Positions 35,104-44,279 of a stretch of 64,000 nucleotides of DNA are shown in pieces. The stretch comes from CAYRGG01 sp964423745 (GTDB lineage Bacteria; Pseudomonadota; Gammaproteobacteria; Competibacterales; Competibacteraceae). Location of the stretch: contig CAYRGG010000011.1 in the NCBI GenBank assembly GCA_964423745.1, positions 1 to 64,000 of the forward strand, written 5' to 3'. The notes under the pieces were generated by a model. It saw only the letters and a list, made by a program, of their open reading frames with translations. It did no database searches and had not been told where the DNA came from. A program made the position numbers and the translations under genes. The stretch's first letter is position 1. Each line of letters begins with the position of its first letter.

Positions 35104-36072
35104 ATGGCTTCAAAAAATTCTCCATCGTGGATTTCCATAGCTAAAACCTTACTAGGCATTGCGTTACTGGCAAGTCTTTTACTATGGAATAACAATGCTC
35201 AAAACCTATTGGAAGTATTTGCTAATTTCAAACCGGAATATATTGCAGCGCTTGCTGTAATCGGATTGGGCTTGAATGTTGTTAGTAGCATCAAATGGAG
35301 TCTTTTCTTACACGATCGCGGTATGGACGTCTCTCAGTTTAGACTTCTCAGTCTATACCTGATCGGTAAATTCTTTGGCAATTTTTTACCTAGTATGTTT
35401 GGGGGTGATGTGGCCCGCGCTTACATGTTGGGACGCTCCATTAGCTCCCATGCCATTGCCACCGCTTCTGTGCTTTTGGAAAGGATGACAGGTTTAATCG
35501 GGCTCGCTTTTCTAGCTGGGCTCTTTTCACTTGTTAACTACAAAATCCTTAATAATCCTATTATCAGTCTATCCATTTCAGTAGCAATAGTAGGATGCGG
35601 AATAGGCATCGCATTGTTTTACTGGCCTTCTTTCAAGTTTTTTTGTTTAAACATTACCCGTTCTATACCTATCGTAAGCAAGTTTACCCCAAAGATTGAG
35701 CAGTTAATAAACGCTATTGCTCATTTTCGCACCCGTCATCGGCTACTTTTTTTAAGCCTCTTATACTCAGTCGCTTTTCATTTGTTAGCCAGTGTCAACG
35801 TTTACGTCACCTGTTTAAGCATCAACTTTGTACCCCAGTTTGCGGATATTTTAGTCATTACCCCAGTGATCCTAATGTTAGCGATGATTCCCGTATCACC
35901 CAATAACATCGGTTGGTGGGAATGGTGTTTTACCTTCCTCCTTGCCGATGCTGGCGCCACAGGCGCCGAAGGACTGGCCGTTGCCTTGACACTACGGGCT
36001 ATGGCATTGTCCATTTCGTTAATTGGCGGTGTGTTATTTCTATATCAACGACAAACCCAACCTTCTGGTTAG
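35104..36072 (+). CDS. LPG synthase-like transmembrane protein (flippase-like domain)
   Basis: This 322-residue protein has 8 predicted TM helices. Family motifs include LGLNVVSSIKWSLFLHDRGM, IGKFFGNFLPSMFGGDVARA and ERMTGLIGLAFLAG, typical of the membrane domain of lysylphosphatidylglycerol synthase and related UPF0104 proteins. It lacks the soluble acyl-transfer domain, so it is probably a lipid translocase-type protein rather than an aminoacyl transferase. It is separated from the SDR by 90 bp; co-transcription is possible. Confidence 0.82.
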   Translation: MASKNSPSWISIAKTLLGIALLASLLLWNNNAQNLLEVFANFKPEYIAALAVIGLGLNVVSSIKWSLFLHDRGMDVSQFRLLSLYLIGKFFGNFLPSMFGGDVARAYMLGRSISSHAIATASVLLERMTGLIGLAFLAGLFSLVNYKILNNPIISLSISVAIVGCGIGIALFYWPSFKFFCLNITRSIPIVSKFTPKIEQLINAIAHFRTRHRLLFLSLLYSVAFHLLASVNVYVTCLSINFVPQFADILVITPVILMLAMIPVSPNNIGWWEWCFTFLLADAGATGAEGLAVALTLRAMALSISLIGGVLFLYQRQTQPSG

Positions 36073-36089
36073 ATTTGCGCGTTGATTAA

Positions 36090-37070
36090 TTACTCATTAG
36101 CTGAATAAATTAGGGTATCTGGATGGAATGCTGCCCAAGCAAACCAAAACCCAATCACGCTTGGGATCTCCATACCGTCCGCTCCAAGCACCCGTCCGGT
36201 ACCATGTGTCATGTCATAATCTATAGTGATTTTTTGACCGGCTAATTGATCGCGAAGCGGCATTTTAGATTGCGCTAACTCCACAAAAGGATACGCCTTA
36301 AATTGGCCTTGTAGCTCTAACCCAATGACTTGCTCTTTAGGATGATAACGGGCATCCGTATTAGCGACCGGAAATAGGATTGCTGTGTTTTCTTTATAAT
36401 TTTCGTAGGGATCTTGTCCGTAATCGCGTCGATGCCCCGTGTCTCGGGCTAACACTAAGCTATCTGGATAGCGTTTTTTCCAATCTTGCCAAGTGGTATG
36501 GGTTACAGCAATCATCTCAAGGTGTTGACCCTTGAGGGGGCCGCTGATAGCCTGTCGAGCAATTTGTGACCATAAAGAATCTGTCTCCCGATCATAGAGC
36601 AGCACATCACTATTGTAAAGTAGTCCAGACACGCCAAAGCGCTTGGTTTCTCCTCCCACCCTCGCTTTAAACGCCATGCCCGTGCCACACAGGGGGCAAA
36701 AGGTGACAGCAACATCTTCCTGACCAATGCGGTCATTAACAACCTCATGCCAATTTAAAATAGCGATAGGATAGGCTTTTGCTTCCCCACCATAATCAAT
36801 ACCGAGAACCCGGTCATCATCTTGTAACCAACCCACGTCATCAATGGGCATAAACTGGGGCTTATCGATGGCAGGAATACCATCTCGGGGAGGTCCGCCC
36901 GGAAAGATTTCATCGACAGGCACAGAAGAGCCAGAAAGATCAAAACCGTTTTTCATTTCTGAACTACACCCCACTAGGGGTAACGAAAACAGAAATACAC
37001 TGACCACAAAGTAAGCGAGATAGGAGCTTAGGATAATAGTGGGATATTTTTTTTTAAACACGGGCATCAC
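36090..37070 (-). CDS. DUF3179 exported protein
   Basis: This 326-residue protein has an N-terminal signal or lipoprotein-like segment (SVFLFSLPLVGCSSEM; LPLVGC looks like a lipobox). The DUF3179 core follows: RVLGIDYGGEAKAYPIAILN, WHEVVNDRIG, VAVTFCPLCGTGMAFKARVG and GLLYNSDVLLYDRETDSLWS. The conserved FCPLCGT Cys pair might hold a redox or metal site. The function is unknown. It converges on the LPG synthase-like gene. Confidence 0.85.
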   Translation of the reverse strand: MMPVFKKKYPTIILSSYLAYFVVSVFLFSLPLVGCSSEMKNGFDLSGSSVPVDEIFPGGPPRDGIPAIDKPQFMPIDDVGWLQDDDRVLGIDYGGEAKAYPIAILNWHEVVNDRIGQEDVAVTFCPLCGTGMAFKARVGGETKRFGVSGLLYNSDVLLYDRETDSLWSQIARQAISGPLKGQHLEMIAVTHTTWQDWKKRYPDSLVLARDTGHRRDYGQDPYENYKENTAILFPVANTDARYHPKEQVIGLELQGQFKAYPFVELAQSKMPLRDQLAGQKITIDYDMTHGTGRVLGADGMEIPSVIGFWFAWAAFHPDTLIYSANE

Positions 37071-37403
37071 CTCTAATAACGATGGTTATTTGTTCTCTCT
37101 TACGGAGACTGCTCATGTTTGGTTTCAGAAAAAGCACAGATCAATCTTACGGCTTGCTAAAAAATTGTAGAATTTTGATTTACATAAATCCATCATAGCT
37201 GTTTTTAGCAACAAACCCTCGTTAACCAGTTTTGGATATGTAGCGATTGCCAACAAATTTATTGGCAAGGTAGTCACTACATTCACATGCAAAACCTTGT
37301 GGCAAATTTATTGAATCAAGCAGGGGACCGCCCAAAATGAACCCTATGGCCTGTTTTTGACTCTACTCAGAAGAGTATTCAGGCTATCAAGTAAACAAGG
37401 TAC
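37071..37403. other. Intergenic region between DUF3179 and ABC1 kinase genes
   Basis: The region holds divergent promoters. A perfect repeat TTGCCAA-N8-TTGGCAA lies at 37247-37268 and could be an operator. No gene was seen. Confidence 0.4.
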
Positions 37404-38774
37404 ATGATTTTGGGGAATCTAGAAAAATTAAACCACCATAATAAACGGGTTATGAAATTAGCAGGTATGACCTTATCGGTTGCCTCTGGCTACGCCCAAC
37501 ATCGTATAAAAGGTATATTGTCACCAACAAAAAAACGCCATGATGAACTGAGTGAGTTGTATCTTACCTTAGGTAAGGAAATCGCCGAGACCCTGGGTGA
37601 GCTAAAAGGAGCTGCCATGAAGGTGGGTCAAATCGCTTCTCAAGCCAAAGGGCTATTACCACCCGAAATTTCACAAGCGTTAGAAAAGCTGCAAAAAACA
37701 GCCTCTCCCCTACCCTTTACTGTTATTAAACAGCAAATTGAACGAGAACTTGACGCACCATTGGAGCTTTTATTTGCTTGGATTGAGGAAACACCCTTTG
37801 CGGCGGCTTCTATCGGTCAAGTACATCGCGCTTGCACTAAAGACGGACATGAAGTTATTGTGAAGGTGCAGTACCCTGGAGTCAGGCAATCCTGTGATAG
37901 CGATCTGTTGCAACTTAAGGTGCTACTGCAGATGGGTCGACTTGTAAAAATCCAAGGACGGGTCCTCAATGCCCTTTTCGATGAGATTCGAGCACGGATT
38001 CATGAGGAACTGGATTACATCAATGAAGCGAATAACATTCGCTTGTTCCGGCACTGCCATCGTAACGATAAAAATATCGTGATACCTGACGTTATTGATG
38101 ATTTGAGTACAAAACAAATACTCACCCTGACCTATGAGCCCGGAGATTCCATCAACGAAGTAAAATCACCCCGTTACTCTGAAGAAGTTATCAATCAACT
38201 GGGACGGCGACTTTTTCAGGCTCTGGCGAAACAGCTCTTTCTTTTCCATGTGGTTCACGCAGACCCGCAACCGGGTAATTTCGCGTTCCGCCCTGACGGA
38301 ACTCTAGTAGTTTATGATTTTGGTTGCGTCAAGAAACTAAAACCGGAAACCGTCGAAGCTTATCGAGCAGGTACGCAAGCTTTTTTAGAAGAAGACTATA
38401 GGCGTTTAGATGAGGCGATGATAAAACTCGGCATTCGCATTGCCGATGGTCCACCTGTGGAAGCTGAATATTATGCGTTTTGGCGTAATATTCTCATTCA
38501 ACCATTTTTAGCCGATCGATCCTTTGATTTTGCAACATCGAGACTTCACGATGAAATCGTCCACAACACCCCGGAGATTATCCGACGGCTCGATTCCTTT
38601 CAACCAGCAGTGGAAACGGTATACATCGATCGTGTGTTAGGGGGGCACTACTGGACCCTGTATAAACTAGGCGTCAATGTATCTTTTTTTCAAGATATTA
38701 TGGTTTACTTAGGCAGCAACCAGCGTATTCCTTCGTCTAGCTATAGGACCCCTCTTAAGGAGATAATATCTTAG
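37404..38774 (+). CDS. ABC1/UbiB-family atypical protein kinase
   Basis: This 456-residue protein has the family blocks KGAAMKVGQIASQA (KxGQ motif), FAAASIGQVHRA (Ala-rich loop in place of the glycine loop), VIVKVQYPGV (ATP Lys), VVHADPQPGNF (catalytic loop) and VVYDFGCVKKL (DFG). These proteins support ubiquinone synthesis or related lipid chemistry. It lacks the C-terminal TM pair of UbiB itself and is not near ubi genes, so it is called a paralogue. The start at 37404 lacks a clear ribosome site; the ATG at 37452 is an alternative. Confidence 0.85.
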   Translation: MILGNLEKLNHHNKRVMKLAGMTLSVASGYAQHRIKGILSPTKKRHDELSELYLTLGKEIAETLGELKGAAMKVGQIASQAKGLLPPEISQALEKLQKTASPLPFTVIKQQIERELDAPLELLFAWIEETPFAAASIGQVHRACTKDGHEVIVKVQYPGVRQSCDSDLLQLKVLLQMGRLVKIQGRVLNALFDEIRARIHEELDYINEANNIRLFRHCHRNDKNIVIPDVIDDLSTKQILTLTYEPGDSINEVKSPRYSEEVINQLGRRLFQALAKQLFLFHVVHADPQPGNFAFRPDGTLVVYDFGCVKKLKPETVEAYRAGTQAFLEEDYRRLDEAMIKLGIRIADGPPVEAEYYAFWRNILIQPFLADRSFDFATSRLHDEIVHNTPEIIRRLDSFQPAVETVYIDRVLGGHYWTLYKLGVNVSFFQDIMVYLGSNQRIPSSSYRTPLKEIIS

Positions 38775-38798
38775 TCACATAGTTTGCTACACCATTAA

Positions 38799-38843
38799 AA
38801 CCCCCTCCCTATTTAGCCAGACTATATAGGGTAGGGGGCTTTA
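38799..38843. terminator. Bidirectional terminator between convergent genes
   Basis: CCCCCTCCCTAT (38801-38812) pairs with ATAGGGTAGGGGG (38826-38838) with a single bulge. AAAA precedes it and CTTTACT follows, so it should work for both the ABC1 gene and the converging epimerase gene. Confidence 0.8.
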
Positions 38844-38878
38844 CTAATGCTGGTCAATAGTACCTAACTATACACAAA

Positions 38879-39961
38879 CTATGACCGATTGGTTTCAAAA
38901 CCTAACCGTCTTGATAATTGAGTGACAACTTTTTTAGAGTAGGGTGCAGAGCTTTTAGCACTAATTAATTTTGCAGCTTTGTAAGATTCGATGATATCTG
39001 TAATTTCACCCTCTAACGATTGTGAGGGTTTATAACCTAACTCTGACTTTGCTTTAGAGATATCAAATGCCCTATCTTTTGTAAAAAAGTCTACCCGGCG
39101 CCGGTAAATGGGTGGCTCAATTTTTAAAGGTTTACAGATACGCTCACACAATGTACCCAACATTTGGGTTGGTTTGACAGGCAAATGTAACCAGGGTTTT
39201 CTTACATTGAGACGCTCTGCAATCAGGGACGTCATATCTTTGAGGGGAAGGAAACGCTCGCCACCAATAGTATAGATGGCGTTATTCAGCTCAGTCTTTT
39301 GCATGGCTAGCCAAAAGGCATGGGCCAAATCCCGTGCATCAACCCAATGGACAAGGGCTTTACCCTTGCCCACATAAAAGAATACGCCACGGGATATCAT
39401 GCTAAAAAGTTTTAAAGTACGTGAATCACCCGGTCCGTATATCATGGCAGGCCGTATGACTACACCGGGGATCTTACCTGATTTAAAATAATCAAGAGCA
39501 ATTAGCTCTCCCTGCATTTTTGTGTATTGATAAATATCCCCTGGTTTATAAGGTGTGGTCTCATTTGCTGGGGGCGAATCAATATGACTCAAAACCCCTA
39601 CCGTAGAACAATGGACAAAACGCTTTACACCCTGTTCTACACTCGCATCCAATAGTAATCGAGTTCCCTCAGCGTTTACCTTGCCATATTGCTCATCGGG
39701 TATACCGGCTTGGCGAAACAGCGCGGCGATGTGAAAAACACCTTGTATGCCCTCAGTGGCTCTCAAAAGGCTCGCCTTATCTTGCATATCACCTTCGACA
39801 ATTTCTACATCAAGCCCCTCAAGATTAGCCCGGGAACTGGATGACCTAACCATTGCCCGCACTGAAACGCCATGCTTTAGTAATTCCTTAACCAAATAAC
39901 TGCCTAAAAAACCGGACGCTCCTGTCACAAGAAAAGGGCCTTTGAGGGGCAAATCTTTCAT
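38879..39961 (-). CDS. NAD-dependent epimerase/dehydratase (extended SDR, 3-beta-HSD-like)
   Basis: The product is about 360 residues from ATG 39961 (MKDLPLKGPFLVTGASGFLG). The Rossmann motif TGASGFLG is near residue 12, DMQDKASL near 60, catalytic Ser/Thr in HCSTVGVLSH and YQYTKMQGE (YxxxK) near 160. The C-terminal half resembles 3-beta-hydroxysteroid dehydrogenase or dihydroflavonol reductase relatives; hopanoid or sterol-like substrates are possible but not shown. The in-frame ATG 39 bases upstream adds residues before the first strand and is less likely. Confidence 0.85.
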   Translation of the reverse strand: MKDLPLKGPFLVTGASGFLGSYLVKELLKHGVSVRAMVRSSSSRANLEGLDVEIVEGDMQDKASLLRATEGIQGVFHIAALFRQAGIPDEQYGKVNAEGTRLLLDASVEQGVKRFVHCSTVGVLSHIDSPPANETTPYKPGDIYQYTKMQGELIALDYFKSGKIPGVVIRPAMIYGPGDSRTLKLFSMISRGVFFYVGKGKALVHWVDARDLAHAFWLAMQKTELNNAIYTIGGERFLPLKDMTSLIAERLNVRKPWLHLPVKPTQMLGTLCERICKPLKIEPPIYRRRVDFFTKDRAFDISKAKSELGYKPSQSLEGEITDIIESYKAAKLISAKSSAPYSKKVVTQLSRRLGFETNRS

Positions 39962-40000
39962 AAGTAGACTCCTAAATATGCTCTGAACTGAGCATTGCAA

Positions 40001-40588
40001 ACAGTTGCTATAGTTGTGTTACAGGTTACGTACCAAAACTTTGTTAAACCTTAAACTTGTCATTAAGATAAAACTATATGATTTAACAATCAAGTATTGA
40101 TCTTTTCGTTTAAACAATCCATTGGATTACATAATCCATGCCAAACCCATTAAATTTATACAAATCATGTAATTAAAAAATCTAATAAAAAACAACAAGC
40201 CGTAATTAGCTGATTAATCCAAAAAACCGTTGCATTTCAAAAACAGTTTATTAGCTTAGTATGTAAGCTTATGATATTTGTGATTTATTTTTGTCTGCGA
40301 AAAGAGACAGAGAGAATTAGTAAGGCAACCATCATGATGAACTTACTAATTTGGATTTTACGGATAACTTACAGGTGAGGTTAGTGGGTGTTTAGAATTT
40401 ACGATACTATAAGCTTGGTACAAAGAATGTACAACGCAGTTTATAGAAAAGAATTTAAAAAATGATTAGAAAGAATCATTTTAGAAAAAACTATTTTTAA
40501 CTAAAAACTAGTTACAAAATATTTTTTACCTATTAATGTACAACTTACAACAGTGTAAAACTTACAATCATTCTTGCGTCGGTAAAGT
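40001..40588. other. AT-rich intergenic region
   Basis: This is a region of nearly 600 bp of strongly AT-rich sequence between the epimerase and ctaB. It contains scattered TTAAAC/GTTTAA words but no site with the 7-3-7 layout and no sigma-54 box. No RNA gene or reading frame was supported. Confidence 0.4.
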
Positions 40589-41503
40589 CTAAAAATAATT
40601 GAAAAAAGGTAAATAATGATCCACCATCAGTACTGCAAATAAACCAAACAAATAAATAATAGAAAAACCAAAGGTAGGCATCGCTAAGCGATCATTTTTA
40701 GTGATAAACAAGCGAACCGCATACCAAAGAAAACCACCACCAAGAACGACTGCGCCAGTCAAATAAAACCCACCACTCATGCCAATCAAAAACGGTAATA
40801 AGGTAATCAGCACCAACATCACCGTGTAAAGCAAAATATGAAGCCGTGTAAACGCCACACCATGGGTCACGGGTAACATAGGAATATCCGCTTTTGCATA
40901 TTCTTGGCGTCGATGAATCGCGAGTGCCCAAAAATGGGGCGGCGTCCAGACAAAAATAATCAGAAATAGCAACAATGCTTGGGGATCTATCTGGCCAGTA
41001 ACCGCTACCCAACCGAGTACAGGCGGAGCAGCACCCGCAGCACCACCAATGACGATATTTTGAGGCGTCGCTCTTTTTAAAAACATAGTGTATACAACCG
41101 CGTAACCGATCAACGAACCAAAAGTCAACAACGCAGTCAGGGTATTGGTAAAAGTCACTAATAGTGTTAAACCCAATCCACCAATGCCACCGGCGAACAA
41201 TAAAACTTGACGACCATCTAAGTTGCCCCTGGGTAACGGTCTGTGACAGGTGCGGGCCATTAACGCATCGATGCGCCGATCCACCAGATGATTGATAGCA
41301 GCTGCTGACCCGGCCGTTAAGGCAATACCAAGAGAACCAAAAAGGAGCACTTCCCAAGGTACCGGCGTACTGGTTGCTAGCAACATGCCAACCATTGCGG
41401 TAAAGGTAATCAAGGCGACTACTTTGGGCTTAGTGAGCTCAAAGTAATCACGCCAGTGATGGCGAATACTGGGTTGTAAGGTTTGCGTATTGGTATTATT
41501 CAT
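40589..41503 (-). CDS. ctaB: Protoheme IX farnesyltransferase
   Basis: This 304-residue UbiA-type prenyltransferase has about 8-9 TM helices. The first Asp motif is NHLVDRRIDALMARTCHRPL and the second is HRRQEYAKADIPMLPV. It converts heme b to heme O for the cytochrome oxidase. Its ATG overlaps the stop of ctaA by 4 bases, placing it last in the ctaA-ctaB pair of the oxidase cluster. Confidence 0.95.
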   Translation of the reverse strand: MNNTNTQTLQPSIRHHWRDYFELTKPKVVALITFTAMVGMLLATSTPVPWEVLLFGSLGIALTAGSAAAINHLVDRRIDALMARTCHRPLPRGNLDGRQVLLFAGGIGGLGLTLLVTFTNTLTALLTFGSLIGYAVVYTMFLKRATPQNIVIGGAAGAAPPVLGWVAVTGQIDPQALLLFLIIFVWTPPHFWALAIHRRQEYAKADIPMLPVTHGVAFTRLHILLYTVMLVLITLLPFLIGMSGGFYLTGAVVLGGGFLWYAVRLFITKNDRLAMPTFGFSIIYLFGLFAVLMVDHYLPFFNYF

Positions 41504-42528
41504 ACTATTTTTATATTCCTCGGGCGCAACTCGTGGTTCATGGAAACCAATGCCAGAATGAGTAGCGCTGCAACGCCGTTGTGGGCGACTGCCACAGGCA
41601 GAGGCAATGCTAGCACCACGTTAGCAATACCTAGACTCACTTGCATAACCATCAAAAGTGCCATGACCAAGGCAGTAAAGCGTAATAACCTATTTTGAGT
41701 ATTCGAAAAAATTTTCACCGTAAGCCATATAAGGTAAGCAACCACCAGAAGAGCGCCAATACGATGGGTGATATGGATAGTTACTCGGGCATCGTTATCC
41801 AACACACCTCCCTCATAGGAAACACCGACACCTCGCCAAAGGGTAAAAGCCTCCTCAAAATTCATAGGTGGCCACCACTGAGTTTGACACGTCGGAAAAT
41901 CAGGACAGGCTAAAGCAGCGTAGTTGGCACTGGTCCATCCTCCTAATGTCACTTGCCCAATAACCAGCAAAAGACCGAAGAATACCCAAGGTCGTAAGGC
42001 TTTAGTTTGCTCTGTCATGGGCGCTGTGGGTAAATAACTCCCATGCCGCACCGCTAACCACCAAAGCAGCGACAGTGTGGTAAGCCCACCCAACAAATGC
42101 GCCATCACCACCACTGGCTTTAACTGCAAGGTGACAGTCCACATACCCAGCAAAGCCTGAAAAATCACTAATCCTACCAATGCAAGGGGTAAAAAAACCG
42201 GCTGCTGAGGGTGTAAACGCCGTCGCCAGGCGATAATCGCAAGCCCTAAGATAAGTAGCCCTAAGGCGCCTGCTAAATAGCGGTGAATCATTTCCTTCCA
42301 CGCTTTTTCCACCTCCACCGGACGCTCTGGATAAAACGCATTGGCTTGAGCGATTTGTTGCTCTCCCCGAGGCACATCCAGCTGCCCATAACACCCTGGC
42401 CAATCAGGACATCCAAGACCCGCATCAGACAGACGCACATAGGCCCCCAATACGATAACACACAACGCCAAGCCTGCAGCAACCAGGGTTAGACGCTGAA
42501 ATAAATTAGCTTTGTTCATCCCATTCAC
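41500..42528 (-). CDS. ctaA: Heme A synthase (Cox15/CtaA)
   Basis: This 342-residue protein has 8 TM helices with the Cox15 motifs GAYVRLSDAGLGCPDWPGCY and MIHRYLAGALGLLILG in the first half, and GGWTSANYAALACPDFPTCQ and ITHRIGALLVVAYLIWL in the second. The paired His residues bind heme. It oxidises heme O to heme A. It is flanked tightly by the SCO-like gene upstream (4-base overlap) and ctaB downstream. Confidence 0.95.
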   Translation of the reverse strand: MNGMNKANLFQRLTLVAAGLALCVIVLGAYVRLSDAGLGCPDWPGCYGQLDVPRGEQQIAQANAFYPERPVEVEKAWKEMIHRYLAGALGLLILGLAIIAWRRRLHPQQPVFLPLALVGLVIFQALLGMWTVTLQLKPVVVMAHLLGGLTTLSLLWWLAVRHGSYLPTAPMTEQTKALRPWVFFGLLLVIGQVTLGGWTSANYAALACPDFPTCQTQWWPPMNFEEAFTLWRGVGVSYEGGVLDNDARVTIHITHRIGALLVVAYLIWLTVKIFSNTQNRLLRFTALVMALLMVMQVSLGIANVVLALPLPVAVAHNGVAALLILALVSMNHELRPRNIKIV

Positions 42529-43136
42529 CCAATTTTAGAGTACTTAAGAAGACGTTCTAAATCTTCGAGAACTCCTTTTGGATTACTACCCGTATCATAA
42601 CGTATAAACAGATTGCCAAGTGGGTCGATGATGTAGATCCACTCACCGAGACTACTAGTAGTCACTGGTTCTGGAAAGACCTGCTGAAAAAAATCCAGCG
42701 TTTGCGCATCCGCCATACCATGAACCAACTCTGGGTGTTGTTGTTCCAACCAACGCCGAACGTCAGCGTCTAATTCCCCGGTATGCATATAAAGGGTTTG
42801 AACTCGCTCCATGTCTTTACCTAACGCGAGCCGCACCTGGCGCATATTGTAGAGACTTTTTTTGCAATGCTCGCCACAGGCAGCCGTCAAATACGCCAAG
42901 GTCCAGCGCCCTTTTAAAATGTCAGTGGTTAATGCCTGTCCATTACTTTGTTGAATCTGCAGCTGGTTGACCGGTTGTGCAGGTGTCAAAAGCTCACCAT
43001 GGTTGACTGTACTATCGGGTTGCCAATAACCGACCAATAGCCAAGCTAACGCCAAGGGCAATCCAAATAAAGCGATAATAGATAATAAAAAAACGCGATT
43101 TTTAAAAGAAGAACGTTCGAGGTCAGAAGTCGCCAT
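42525..43136 (-). CDS. SCO-like oxidase assembly protein with CxxxC motif
   Basis: This 203-residue protein has one N-terminal TM helix (VFLLSIIALFGLPLALAWLL) and a periplasmic thioredoxin-like domain with AYLTAACGEHCKKSLYNMRQ; CGEHC matches the CxxxC copper site of Sco1. The later copper-binding His of Sco proteins is not evident before WIYIIDPLGNLFIRYD. It may deliver copper to, or act as a thiol reductase for, the CuA site of subunit II. It lies between SURF1 and ctaA in an oxidase assembly operon. Confidence 0.8.
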   Translation of the reverse strand: MATSDLERSSFKNRVFLLSIIALFGLPLALAWLLVGYWQPDSTVNHGELLTPAQPVNQLQIQQSNGQALTTDILKGRWTLAYLTAACGEHCKKSLYNMRQVRLALGKDMERVQTLYMHTGELDADVRRWLEQQHPELVHGMADAQTLDFFQQVFPEPVTTSSLGEWIYIIDPLGNLFIRYDTGSNPKGVLEDLERLLKYSKIG

Positions 43137-43153
43137 AATTTATACAAATTAAA

Positions 43154-43897
43154 TTAATGATCAGTACCACAACGACGGGTATTGACAACGCCATAGATGA
43201 TGATTAAAGCAAACGCTAGAGAAAACCACTGTACCGCGTAGCCGCGATGCCGTGCAGGCCCTAAACCACCAAAGGTAGGCCGCCAAGTACGCAGATACCC
43301 TTCCTCCATAGTAGGATCTAGAAGGATTACAGCGGGTTCAAGAGGATAACCCAGTTGCTGAGCAAGCTGGTCATAATCTAAGTACTGCACTACGCGAGGC
43401 CACGCTGCGCCAGACAAGGGCAGCGCACCATCGAGACGCAAACCTGGATTAGAAGGTTGAGATAGCCTACCTTTTACCACCCTATACGCCTCATCGACGC
43501 TTATAGCTGGTAATTGTTGACGAGAAACACCCAAGGGCACCCAACCACGATTGATCAAAATCGCTGTTGTCTCTCCAACAGGCCGTAGCGGCGTAAAAAC
43601 GTGGTAACCCGGTCTTCCTTGATGAATCTGATTATCGAGCAAAATTTGATGTTCTGTATCGTAACGGCCTTGCACAGTCACCTTACGATAACGTGATACC
43701 GGATCATTTAACGCCACTTGGGAAACATCCGTATAAGGGGCCGTCAAATGGGTTTTAAAACGTTGCTGTAACCTATCTTTTTGCGTGGCTCGATCCAACT
43801 GCCAAAAACCTAAACTTAGCAGCAAGGCCATAAAAAACAGTGTTACTAAACTGGGGATGAGAGCGGGTCGGAAGACGAATGTACCAAGGCGCAGCAT
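43154..43897 (-). CDS. SURF1-family oxidase assembly protein
   Basis: This 247-residue protein has N- and C-terminal TM helices flanking a periplasmic domain. Family motifs are LLLSLGFWQLDRATQKDRLQ, GRPGYHVFTPLRP, ILINRGWVPLG and RHRGYAVQWFSLAFALIIIY. SURF1 helps heme a insertion into subunit I. It lies 17 bases upstream of the SCO-like gene in the same direction. Confidence 0.92.
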   Translation of the reverse strand: MLRLGTFVFRPALIPSLVTLFFMALLLSLGFWQLDRATQKDRLQQRFKTHLTAPYTDVSQVALNDPVSRYRKVTVQGRYDTEHQILLDNQIHQGRPGYHVFTPLRPVGETTAILINRGWVPLGVSRQQLPAISVDEAYRVVKGRLSQPSNPGLRLDGALPLSGAAWPRVVQYLDYDQLAQQLGYPLEPAVILLDPTMEEGYLRTWRPTFGGLGPARHRGYAVQWFSLAFALIIIYGVVNTRRCGTDH

Positions 43898-43987
43898 AAA
43901 AGAATTAATTAATTATGATGGATAAAACCTACGACTAGAACAGAATTTGTTATGATGACGTTTTGCTGTCTAATTTGAGAATTTTGA

Positions 43988-44209
43988 ATGTTTTTTAAAA
44001 CCTTTATCGTCATTGCTCTTTGCGCTATCCTCTTGAGTCTAGGATCCGGATTGTTTTTTATGATTCGGGATAAGGGGCGCAGTGATAGAACCCTCAAGGC
44101 CCTTACCCTGCGCATTGCCCTCTCTATCAGTTTATTCCTGATTTTAATGATTGCTTATGCCACTGGGCTTATCTCTCCCCACGGTGTTCAGCCATTACCT
44201 TCCCCCTAA
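43988..44209 (+). CDS. Twin-transmembrane small protein (DUF2909)
   Basis: This 73-residue protein has two TM helices (FIVIALCAILLSLGSGLFFM and LRIALSISLFLILMIAYATG) joined by the basic loop RDKGRSDRTLKALTLR, the DUF2909 pattern. It is usually found between SURF1 and cytochrome oxidase subunit III, on the opposite strand as here. It is a probable oxidase-associated membrane protein of unknown role. Confidence 0.85.
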   Translation: MFFKTFIVIALCAILLSLGSGLFFMIRDKGRSDRTLKALTLRIALSISLFLILMIAYATGLISPHGVQPLPSP

Positions 44210-44279
44210 CGCTTTTTGATTAGGAGAAAATAGCAAATCCTTTTGCAGATAGACAAAGAAACAACGTTGCGGCTATGGG

